A stretch of 8,749 nucleotides of DNA. It comes from Candidatus Poribacteria bacterium (GTDB lineage Bacteria; Poribacteria; DTPJ01). A program made the position numbers and the translations under genes. Shown here piece by piece: positions 1-5,808 of this stretch (position 1 is its first letter; each line of letters starts with the position of its first letter). Where the stretch lies: NCBI GenBank assembly GCA_011334435.1, contig DTPJ01000863.1, positions 1 through 8,749 on the forward strand. Reading direction: 5' to 3'. Below the pieces are notes generated by a model that did not search any database, had not been told where the DNA came from, and saw only the letters and a program-made list of their open reading frames with translations.

Positions 1-73
1 CAGACTTAACGTTGATAATCTATGATTTTGGAAGGTCATATAAGTCACCTCAAAAAGATGAGATTTACTTTAA

Positions 74-352
74 TATACCATTATAAATTATCAGTGTCAA
101 GACATTAAGACTGATGGAACGGGAGATGAGTTTAGACATTTTTGGGGAGTCTCTCTTTTCCAGAGGGAATATTGTTGTCATTCCTTCTCCAGCTTTCGCC
201 ATGGTAAACTGCAGAAGGATCCATTCTCGGCAATTACCCGATTAATTCTTCAAACTCCATTCAAAGAGGGAATAAAAGGGGAATTTTTGAAGTACCTGAA
301 CTTATATCCGATCATCAGAGAAAAACAGTGGCAGGAAATTACTCCCCAATAA
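74..352 (+). pseudogene. Possible decayed gene remnant, coding-like open frame without a start
   Basis: This is the only notable content of the first 338 bases, which have no intact gene. Frame 2 is open for 92 codons from the stop at 71-73 to the TAA at 350-352. I find no ATG, GTG or TTG codon in it, so it cannot start by itself. Its 3' half reads like real protein, with stretches such as DPFSAITRLILQTPFKEG and GEFLKYLNLYPIIREKQWQE. The G+C content is visibly higher than in other intergenic DNA here. A second open stretch in frame 3 runs from the window edge to a TAA at 84-86, so a frameshifted 3' gene end is possible. It overlaps the convergent gene's 3' end by 14 bases. I do not recognise a family; a broken transposase or other mobile-element gene is only a guess. 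An antisense open frame of about 60 codons also exists and makes the strand uncertain. Confidence 0.25.
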
Positions 353-1526
353 TATAGATATGCACGTCATAGGGTTTGAATTCATCACTAAATTTTGAAT
401 TTTCTAATTTAATAGCTCTATCTTCCCATAATACATTAGCGATCTGTTTTGGCGATGAAGCTTTTATCTCAAAAGTTGCGGTTGTAGGGCTATTTCTCAT
501 CCCTACCGCAAATATGTAAATTGATTGCTTATATCTTTTTATCATTATTGCAACTGGGACTTCTGGATCAGATGATTTTACTGTCACAAGATCATCAATA
601 GATGGACTATTGATCACTGGGGCGAGTTCGTGAATCTGATTATTGATTTTTGTCACTGCGGGGAGCATTTCTGGATCGTCAAGAAGTGCATGTTCATTAA
701 ATTTTGGCTTCCATTCATGGACAAACCAGATCAATCCTCTTGATCCATGTATAATTGACATCCAAACTTCGGCGCGGACTTGATGAGGTGTTGCCTTTTT
801 AGTTTCACTACCTATGCGTGTGCATTCAATACAATTCCATATAATTTTCTTTCCCTCTGTCCACTCCATAAGACGTGATACACCTTTTGCCACATACCAA
901 AGATAATTTTCACCATCTGGTTTGTTTATACCTACTACTGGGTAGACGTCATAGGATATTATATCTCCGCCTTTGACGTAAGTTAGATAATCGCTTATGT
1001 GAGCTCCACTACCGCGTCCGATCCATTCATCATTAGCAACTCCCTGACCAAGATTTAGCAATATAGGTCGTGTTGGATCAAGTGATCGCATTTTTTGATA
1101 GTCATCAACAATGTTTTGTGGTGGAACAGGTCCGCCATAATATTCCCTCCCCGTTGCAGGGTCTCTGACGAGTTGTGCATTATCAGGCTCATCGCCATGC
1201 ATCCAGCCGACAATAATTGGATTATCTTTATTGGCTAATCCGACTCTGCTTTGAGAACATATTACGGGCATTCCAGCTTCCGCTAAAACCTTTAATTGTT
1301 CCTCAGTCGGTCCCTTCCAAAGACCTACATATAGATTTATCCCAACAGATTTAAATCTACTTGCATTTATTGGGTTTTGAAGCCAAACTGCTATTGGAAA
1401 ATAGCTTGGGTCTGATGGAAGTCCATTTTCCCACTGAGAAAATGCGGTTTTTGATAATTCAACTGACATATTTCCCCCCTGATCAAATTGTGCCAAAAAC
1501 ATTAAAAAAGCTAATATCATTGGCAT
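339..1526 (-). CDS. Exported TIM-barrel protein, glycoside-hydrolase-like
   Basis: A 395-residue protein that looks like a secreted (beta/alpha)8 barrel followed by a small C-terminal beta domain (about residues 315-395). Barrel-like elements include VGINLYVGLW (61-70), GWMHGDEPD (107-115), ISYDVYP (190-196), IIWNCIEC (228-235) and GLIWFVHEW (264-272). The acidic residues E113, E234 and E271 lie at barrel strand ends, as in clan-A-type glycoside hydrolases, but I cannot assign catalytic roles or a numbered family. The chosen ATG has AAAGGA seven bases upstream and lies 4 nt after the stop of the upstream gene, so the two are probably co-transcribed. The N-terminus (PMILAFLMFLA) is hydrophobic but lacks a basic n-region. 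An in-frame TTG at 1547, with AGGA eight bases upstream, would add RRKDR and give a better signal peptide. The longest ATG start at 1601 would overlap the upstream gene by 71 nt and is unlikely. Sugar-related function is inferred. Confidence 0.72.
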   Translation of the reverse strand: MPMILAFLMFLAQFDQGGNMSVELSKTAFSQWENGLPSDPSYFPIAVWLQNPINASRFKSVGINLYVGLWKGPTEEQLKVLAEAGMPVICSQSRVGLANKDNPIIVGWMHGDEPDNAQLVRDPATGREYYGGPVPPQNIVDDYQKMRSLDPTRPILLNLGQGVANDEWIGRGSGAHISDYLTYVKGGDIISYDVYPVVGINKPDGENYLWYVAKGVSRLMEWTEGKKIIWNCIECTRIGSETKKATPHQVRAEVWMSIIHGSRGLIWFVHEWKPKFNEHALLDDPEMLPAVTKINNQIHELAPVINSPSIDDLVTVKSSDPEVPVAIMIKRYKQSIYIFAVGMRNSPTTATFEIKASSPKQIANVLWEDRAIKLENSKFSDEFKPYDVHIYIIGE

Positions 1527-1530
1527 TGCT

Positions 1531-2334
1531 CTATCCTTTCGCCTCAAATAACGAATCCTGAAGCCCGCTGTTAAGCTTATACTGTGAATATGTATCATCA
1601 ATTTTTATCTGCCTATAATACATGTCAAACAAAAACTTAACGTTGATCTTCATATACATCTCAAACTTGCTAGGTAGCCAATAACCCTGCACTTCCGAGT
1701 AGCTGAGGGACATATCCATATCTTTTATCACTGATGGCATTTTTGCAGGAACAAACTTGGCATACACTATATCATATTTGTCTTTAAGTATATAGCCTGT
1801 CCCATTAATATAGCCATCTTCCTTCTTTTTTGAAGTAAATTGCACAACCCAAACTGGCATTCCGTTAAATATATCGCTTCCAAGCAATTTGTATTCATAA
1901 TCCCCTTTTGCCTCTTTGCTTAAAGGCATTTTAGTCTCTTCGGACTTTGATTTCTTTTGCCATTCCTTCCGCTCTTTTTCAATTTCCTCTTTGGACAACG
2001 GTTTGCCATCAACTACCATACTGATATATTCTTCATAACGTTTGCCATATTGCTTCATATAAATACGTCTTTGGATAAATACGTCTTTCTTGACAGAACC
2101 ATCTTTATCTAACTCTTTATATGTAGCCTTTCCCATAAAGGTTGCATCTTGGATATTGTCCAATATAAATTGTTGACGCATTTCAGCCTTGCGAATTATT
2201 TCTTGCAAAAGTGAATCTTTACTTGAAGTGCCGATGGACAATGCAGGGATAATCAAAACAAAAATGGCAACTAATCCTATAAAAATTAATAATAGTTTTA
2301 AATGTATCTTTTTTGTTATATTCGTTTTTTGCAT
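1531..2334 (-). CDS. Membrane-anchored LolA-like / outer-membrane lipoprotein-sorting-type protein
   Basis: A 267-residue protein with a basic N-terminus, one strong hydrophobic segment at about residues 13-34 (LKLLLIFIGLVAIFVLIIPA), and a mostly beta-strand, charged remainder. The hydrophobic segment may be an uncleaved anchor or a signal peptide. The body resembles the LolA-like proteins annotated as outer-membrane lipoprotein-sorting proteins: an early helix (KDSLLQEIIRKAEMRQQF), a strand reading DATFMGKATYKELDKDG, and a late GYWLPSKFEMYMKI block (217-230) matching the G-x-W-x-P strand typical of that group. A Lys/Glu-rich segment at 113-142 is probably a flexible or coiled insertion. The ATG at 2334 was preferred over the one at 2346 because GGGAG lies five bases before it, while 2346 has no ribosome site. 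It heads an operon with the barrel protein. A role in envelope lipoprotein or lipid handling is family-level inference; no partner such as LolCDE is in the window. Confidence 0.75.
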   Translation of the reverse strand: MQKTNITKKIHLKLLLIFIGLVAIFVLIIPALSIGTSSKDSLLQEIIRKAEMRQQFILDNIQDATFMGKATYKELDKDGSVKKDVFIQRRIYMKQYGKRYEEYISMVVDGKPLSKEEIEKERKEWQKKSKSEETKMPLSKEAKGDYEYKLLGSDIFNGMPVWVVQFTSKKKEDGYINGTGYILKDKYDIVYAKFVPAKMPSVIKDMDMSLSYSEVQGYWLPSKFEMYMKINVKFLFDMYYRQIKIDDTYSQYKLNSGLQDSLFEAKG

Positions 2335-2395
2335 AGAGGCTCCCATAATGAAAACATTGCTTGCATGTCAATATTTAGTAATATTAATTAACGAT

Positions 2396-2424
2396 ATTAT
2401 CGTAAATATAGATGACAATATCAA
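2396..2424 (-). promoter_or_regulatory. Sigma70-type promoter for the LolA-like/barrel operon
   Basis: On the minus strand there is TTGATA (2419-2424), a 17-bp spacer, and GATAAT (2396-2401), each one mismatch from consensus. Transcription would begin near 2389, leaving about 55 nt before the ATG at 2334. The -10 lies inside a small dyad, ACGAT-ATT-ATCGT (2391-2403), which could be a repressor site or may be chance in AT-rich DNA. A pair of ACAATTAG direct repeats (2441-2448 and 2453-2460) lies just upstream. Confidence 0.5.
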
Positions 2425-2522
2425 GGGTTTTGTTATTAAGACAATTAGTAAAACAATTAGGTTTACATATTAAATTCCAATTTTGTTAATAAAAATAAAA
2501 TTTTTCTACTCATAACTCTTTA

Positions 2523-2552
2523 TTTATACATCGTTTTTTGCTATTCTAATAT
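2523..2552 (+). promoter_or_regulatory. Weak candidate promoter for the URO-D family gene
   Basis: TTTATA (2523-2528), an 18-bp spacer and TAATAT (2547-2552) precede the URO-D gene by about 50 nt. Both boxes match consensus at only four of six positions and the region is extremely AT-rich, so this is a suggestion only. The divergent arrangement does require a plus-strand promoter somewhere in 2400-2590. Confidence 0.2.
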
Positions 2553-2599
2553 ATGGTTTTAGGTTTCATTTTTGGGATTTAATCTCGGAGAATTTGGAT

Positions 2600-3658
2600 A
2601 TGACATCAAGAGAAAGAGTTCTTTTAGCATTACAACATAAAGAGGCGGATAGAATAGCTATCCATGATAGTCCTTGGGGAACAACAGAAGCACGTTGGCA
2701 CAGAGAGGGGTTGCCAGCCGATCAATCGTCAACGACATATTTCGGTTTTGAATTCAGAGGTTTCGGTGGGGATACATCGTTGCAATTGCCATGGCAGAAA
2801 GTAGAAGAAACTGACGAGTATGTCATAACTGTAAATTCTGACGGGGCAAAGATGAAGAATTGGAAGCATAAAACCTCAACTCCTGAACTTATTGACTTTA
2901 CTATCACATCAAGGGAAATTTGGGAAGAATATAAACCAAGAATGACTATGAATGAATCAAGAGTGGATTGGGCAGGGCAATTGAACTCAAATAAGGCATG
3001 CAGAGAAGCCGGTTATTTCTGCACAATGAATTTTGGTCCCGGGTTCACATATATTTGTGATGTTGTTGGTCCTGAAAGAACTATGATAGCGATGATGATA
3101 GAACCCGATTGGATCAAAGATATGTTTATGACAAATGCCCAATTGTGTGCTGATATGGCGGAAGAGATGATGGGAAGAGGTATGGAATTTGATGCTGGGT
3201 GGATTTTTGACGATCTTGGATTTAGAGATCACCAATTTTTCCCGCCAGAAGCTTATCGTGAATTGCTTTTGCCCGCACATAAATTGATCTGTGACGTCTT
3301 TAAAAGCCGTGGCTTACCGATGATATTGCATTCCTGCGGATATAATATGGAATTCATTCCCTTATACATTGAGGCGGGTTTTGATTGTATTCAGCCACTT
3401 GAAGTTAAAGCAGGCAACGATATGCTAAAATTAAAAAAAGAATATGGCGATGTATTAGCCTTTATGGGCGGGATTGATGTTCGCGCAATGGCTTCTGATG
3501 ATCCTGATGATATAGTAAGGGAAATTTCGACAAAGATACCAGTTATGAAAAAAGGCGGTGGCTATATATATCATTCAGATCATTCCGTGCCTGATAATGT
3601 CAGTTTTCAGCAATACTGTCGTGTTATTGAGTTAGTTTTAGAATATGGTAAATATTAG
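2600..3658 (+). CDS. Uroporphyrinogen decarboxylase-like (URO-D/MtaA superfamily) protein, not HemE
   Basis: A 352-residue URO-D-fold TIM-barrel protein. The start MTSRERVLLALQHKEADRI is the standard opening of the non-heme URO-D group. The ATG has CGGAG nine bases upstream, and a TTG two codons earlier would be too close to it. Seen motifs: DDLG (204-207), HSCGYN (244-249), GGID (290-293) and SDHSVPD (326-332). HemE signatures are absent: there is no W-x-MRQAGR near the N-terminus. H-x-C-G resembles the zinc-binding His and Cys of the corrinoid:thiol methyltransferases MtaA/MtbA. Their third ligand, a late Cys, has no clear counterpart; H328 in SDHSVPD could replace it, or Cys340. Such proteins may transfer or remove methyl groups, but many are uncharacterised and no corrinoid protein is nearby. 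The gene is monocistronic, with a hairpin 45 nt downstream. Bases 3543-3580 recur inverted at 4583-4620. Confidence 0.88.
   Translation: MTSRERVLLALQHKEADRIAIHDSPWGTTEARWHREGLPADQSSTTYFGFEFRGFGGDTSLQLPWQKVEETDEYVITVNSDGAKMKNWKHKTSTPELIDFTITSREIWEEYKPRMTMNESRVDWAGQLNSNKACREAGYFCTMNFGPGFTYICDVVGPERTMIAMMIEPDWIKDMFMTNAQLCADMAEEMMGRGMEFDAGWIFDDLGFRDHQFFPPEAYRELLLPAHKLICDVFKSRGLPMILHSCGYNMEFIPLYIEAGFDCIQPLEVKAGNDMLKLKKEYGDVLAFMGGIDVRAMASDDPDDIVREISTKIPVMKKGGGYIYHSDHSVPDNVSFQQYCRVIELVLEYGKY
3543..3580 (+). repeat. 38-bp inverted repeat, arm inside the URO-D gene
   Basis: This segment encodes the end of VMKKGGGYIYHSD (about residues 314-327) of the URO-D protein. Its reverse complement occurs at 4583-4620 with 37 of 38 bases matching, the single difference being GAA-A versus GAA-G in the MKK codons. 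The match stops abruptly on both sides. Confidence 0.93.
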
Positions 3659-3702
3659 AAAAACTCGTTTGATTAGCTGTAAGTAATTGCTTTGAAAGTA
3701 TG

Positions 3703-3762
3703 ATTATAGCCCAATTTCTAAGTTGATATATAACTGATTTAGAAATTTGGGCTATAATTTTT
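3703..3762 (+). terminator. Intrinsic terminator between convergent genes
   Basis: A 19-20 bp stem begins with ATTATAGCCCA (from 3703). It pairs with TTAGAAATTTGGGCTATAAT (3739-3758), leaving one bulged base. The loop region 3722-3738 contains a further AGTT/AACT pairing. Five T residues (3758-3762) follow, which suits termination of the URO-D transcript. The same stem lies directly after the stop of the convergent HTH gene, so it could act in both directions, though the minus-strand T tract is poor. Confidence 0.75.
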
Positions 3763-3767
3763 GATGA

Positions 3768-4331
3768 CTATTGAAGCCCGAGTTCTATGATTTTATTCTT
3801 TATGTAACCGGGAAGCATTCCGCAAACTTCTGCTATCTCTTCAACACTGAGTTTTTTATAGTTTTCTCTCAAAAATTCCTCTTTTTTCTTGCTCCATTTT
3901 TTCTTTTTTGATCTGAGCAAACCTAATCTACTGAGCTTTTTTGCGACTGCAAGTTCTGTGATTTCTAACTTTTTAGCTAAATGTGCATTTGACATTATCT
4001 CATAATTCTCTCTAAGAAATCTATCTCTATCTTCTGTCCATTTTTTCAGACGTCGTAGCTTTAATGTGCCAAGCCTTTTTTCAATCGCACATACAGTAGT
4101 TCCAAGCTCTTGTGCAAGGTCCTTATTTATCTTCTCAGTATAAACTTTTCTGAGGTATTCATCTTTTTCCGTAGTCCATTTTTTATTGCGTTTTAAGTTT
4201 AATTTTTTTAACTGATAACTGACCCCACTCGGTGTAATGTTAAGATGTTCAGCTAAATCCTTATTTGACATTTTATGGTAATTTTCTATAAGGAATTGTT
4301 TATCTTCCTCTGACCATTTTTTCCTAGGCAT
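3768..4331 (-). CDS. Four-repeat helix-turn-helix (SANT/Myb-like) DNA-binding protein
   Basis: A 187-residue, very basic protein built almost entirely of four tandem units of about 46 residues, at roughly 4-48, 50-94, 96-140 and 144-187. Each unit opens with KKW (Trp at 6, 52, 98 and 146), then a charged helix ending in FLxxNY or YLxxVY. An LAxxLxIT-type turn follows, then a recognition-like helix ending in KKLxxLxL. This is the look of SANT/Myb-like or GcrA/sigma-region-4-like trihelical HTH units, so DNA binding is likely. Tandem units suggest recognition of an extended or repeated site. There is no catalytic, ligand-binding or membrane domain. The start is firm: AGGAG lies six bases before the ATG. 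It stands alone with its own promoter and is convergent with the URO-D gene. The target and biological role are unknown; phage-related or plasmid-related regulators with such repeats exist, but no phage gene is visible here. Confidence 0.85.
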   Translation of the reverse strand: MPRKKWSEEDKQFLIENYHKMSNKDLAEHLNITPSGVSYQLKKLNLKRNKKWTTEKDEYLRKVYTEKINKDLAQELGTTVCAIEKRLGTLKLRRLKKWTEDRDRFLRENYEIMSNAHLAKKLEITELAVAKKLSRLGLLRSKKKKWSKKKEEFLRENYKKLSVEEIAEVCGMLPGYIKNKIIELGLQ

Positions 4332-4485
4332 TTTTTTCTCCTATAATTTATCGTTCATAAAATCAGGCAAATACTTACTTAGTTTATTGTTGATAATAAA
4401 CTTAAGAATAATATTAATTTCCATGAATACTGAATTTTAGTCCTTAATTTTATGATCCTTATTTAGTCAAAAAGCACCGTCTTTT

Positions 4486-4515
4486 AGTGTAACAGAATAT
4501 TGTGTAGTTTGTCAA
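4486..4515 (-). promoter_or_regulatory. Promoter of the four-repeat HTH gene
   Basis: The minus strand has a perfect TTGACA (4510-4515), an 18-bp spacer and TACACT (4486-4491). The -10 carries an extended TGT element immediately before it. Transcription would start near 4479, leaving an AT-rich leader of about 150 nt before the ATG at 4331. The consensus -35 plus extended -10 makes this the best promoter in the window. Confidence 0.6.
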
Positions 4516-4582
4516 GAAAAAAATTCTGGCTGATTCTACATTAGTTTTTTCTACACATCATAAAAACACGTACAAGGTAAAT

Positions 4583-4620
4583 ATCTGAATGATATATATA
4601 GCCACCGCCTTTCTTCATAA
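4583..4620 (-). repeat. Inverted copy of 38 bp of the URO-D gene
   Basis: Read on the minus strand, this encodes MKKGGGYIYHSD in the same frame as a short LDPF prefix, then diverges to IYLVRVFMMCRKN and a stop. It matches 3543-3580 at 37 of 38 bases. It is either a fragment of a lost URO-D paralogue or a local inverted duplication. A plus-strand RNA from here would be complementary to the URO-D mRNA. Confidence 0.93.
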
Positions 4621-4801
4621 ATGGATCAAGAAAGTATATCTACTACATAGCTATGATACTCATAGTAATGTTTTTCAGATCAGGTTTCGCTAAGATGCTC
4701 TTGAAATTTTCCTCAATAGTTTGTATCATTCTGTTGCGATTAACTTTATTTTTTGTTTATTCTTTTTCATAGCATGCATTCGATTGGAAAGGAGATTTAG
4801 A

Positions 4802-4822
4802 GTGATTCTATATACAATCTAA
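4802..4822 (+). CDS. Possible 6-codon leader peptide ahead of the mscS pair
   Basis: GTG ATT CTA TAT ACA ATC TAA would encode MILYTI. It is preceded by AAAGGAG (4788-4794) at a spacing of seven bases, one of the best ribosome sites in the window. The site leads to no longer reading frame. The stop codon overlaps the left arm of the hairpin at 4814-4838, as in translation-coupled leaders. No transcript evidence is available, and a chance purine-rich run is possible. Confidence 0.25.
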   Translation: MILYTI

Positions 4823-4838
4823 TTGAATAATAGATTGT
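4814..4838 (+). promoter_or_regulatory. Small hairpin in the leader of the first mscS gene
   Basis: ACAATCTA (4814-4821) pairs perfectly with TAGATTGT (4831-4838) across a 9-nt loop. No T tract follows, so it is not a terminator by itself. It lies 65 nt before the mscS start and overlaps the stop of the possible leader peptide. Confidence 0.35.
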
Positions 4839-4902
4839 CCAAAATCATGTCTGGAAATTAGCAAAACTTCTTGGTTGACAAATAGGCTAAGGGATAATAA
4901 AA

Positions 4903-5808
4903 ATGTGGGATAGATACAAGGGTGTCGTAACAGGTATAGTAAGCATTATTATCATAATCATCATATATAAAGTGATGACCTACCTTTTAAAACGTTATGC
5001 CAAAAAACATTCATTTAGCGAGGAACATACCGCTTCATTCATTAGATATTGGCAATATGGCTTTTTATTTGTTGCGACAATATTTGTTGTCATCTCGTTT
5101 TCTGGAGAGATGCAAACATTAGGCATAACGATAGGATTTATTGGGTCTATACTCGGATGGATGCTATATGCCCCTATAAGAAATATGGCAGGTTGGCTCT
5201 TTTTAGTAGTTACAAAGCCATTAAAGGTCGGTGATAGGATCATTATCGGTGGCTATGTAGGCGATGTGATAGATATAACTATGAACTATATTGTCCTTGA
5301 TCAAGTCGGCGGAACTACTGTCGGTGAGGATAGATCGGGCAGAGGGGTCCTTATACCAACAGCATGGCTATTTGATCAATTGATCAATAACTACTCTATG
5401 AAATTGCCATCTGATGAGGTGGAAAGCAAATACTTGCTTGATGAAGTGATTGTCCGAATAACCTATGATTCCGATTGGGACGAGGCAGAACAACTATTAA
5501 AATCATCTGCCAAAGAGGTAACACAAAACGTCATTGACGAGACAGGACAAGAACCTTATATAAGGGCGGAATTTTTCCCCTCAGGTGTGTTTATGAGGGT
5601 TAGATATATGGTCGCACCTACCGATAGACAAAGGGTCTGGTATGAGATAGTCAAACTTATCTCTAAGAGAATAAATGCCAGTGATATTGTTGAATATGGG
5701 TTTAATAGAGCTGATGTGATTGTAAACTATCCCGAAGGTCATCCTTATCCTCCACAATATCCTTCGTGGAATATAGACAAGGAACAGAAGAATGATGGGA
5801 GAAATTAA
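4903..5808 (+). CDS. MscS-family mechanosensitive ion channel (first of tandem pair)
   Basis: A 301-residue small-conductance mechanosensitive channel-type inner-membrane protein. Hydrophobic segments lie at about 8-29 and 50-67, with a kinked, Gly/Ala-rich pore helix at about 71-104 (GFIGSILGWMLYAPIRNMAG). The MscS signature KPLKVGDRI (105-113) leads into the beta domain, and a cytoplasmic alpha/beta domain follows (about 178-275). Length matches minimal MscS channels. The loop before VLIPTA is longer than in Escherichia coli MscS and carries QVGGTTVGEDRSGR (134-147). Residues 168-175 (LPSDEVES) are an insertion absent from the neighbour. The ATG has AAGGGA eight bases upstream. It overlaps the second channel gene by 17 nt, so the two are co-transcribed. 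The expected role is releasing solutes during hypo-osmotic shock; gating properties cannot be read from sequence. Confidence 0.9.
   Translation: MWDRYKGVVTGIVSIIIIIIIYKVMTYLLKRYAKKHSFSEEHTASFIRYWQYGFLFVATIFVVISFSGEMQTLGITIGFIGSILGWMLYAPIRNMAGWLFLVVTKPLKVGDRIIIGGYVGDVIDITMNYIVLDQVGGTTVGEDRSGRGVLIPTAWLFDQLINNYSMKLPSDEVESKYLLDEVIVRITYDSDWDEAEQLLKSSAKEVTQNVIDETGQEPYIRAEFFPSGVFMRVRYMVAPTDRQRVWYEIVKLISKRINASDIVEYGFNRADVIVNYPEGHPYPPQYPSWNIDKEQKNDGRN

Larger units (their letters stand above)
4332..4902. other. 571-base gene-poor region between divergent HTH and mscS genes
   Basis: No normal-length gene fits here. The left part is the promoter and leader (about 150 nt) of the HTH gene. The middle contains the inverted 38-bp copy of URO-D sequence, flanked by unrelated DNA. 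The right part has a strong ribosome-binding site in front of only six codons and a small hairpin ahead of the first mscS gene. Minus-strand frames around 4620-4740 show one short open stretch (NRNRMIQTIEENFKSILAKP), ended by TAG TAG, which may be decayed coding DNA. Confidence 0.6.

Noticed and set aside
4..1646. A 13-bp sequence, ACTTAACGTTGAT, present at 4-16 and again near 1634
   Set aside because: One such 13-bp coincidence is expected in a window of this size, and there is no extended similarity.
2343..2371. Minus-strand TTGACA-17-TTATGG upstream of the LolA-like gene
   Set aside because: Transcription would start about two bases before the ATG and leave out the GGGAG ribosome site. 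The promoter at 2396-2424 is better placed.
2600..3658. Assignment as heme-biosynthetic HemE
   Set aside because: The N-terminal W-x-MRQAGR signature and the second HemE signature are missing.
4653..4772. A 39-codon plus-strand frame encoding a very hydrophobic peptide (MILIVMFFRSGFAK...)
   Set aside because: No ribosome-binding site precedes it, and the hydrophobicity follows from T-rich DNA. It is antisense to the only coding-like stretch in the gap.
4875..4898. TTGACA followed by GATAAT just before the first mscS gene
   Set aside because: The spacer is only 12 bp. A 17-bp spacing would place the -10 on the start codon and exclude the ribosome site.
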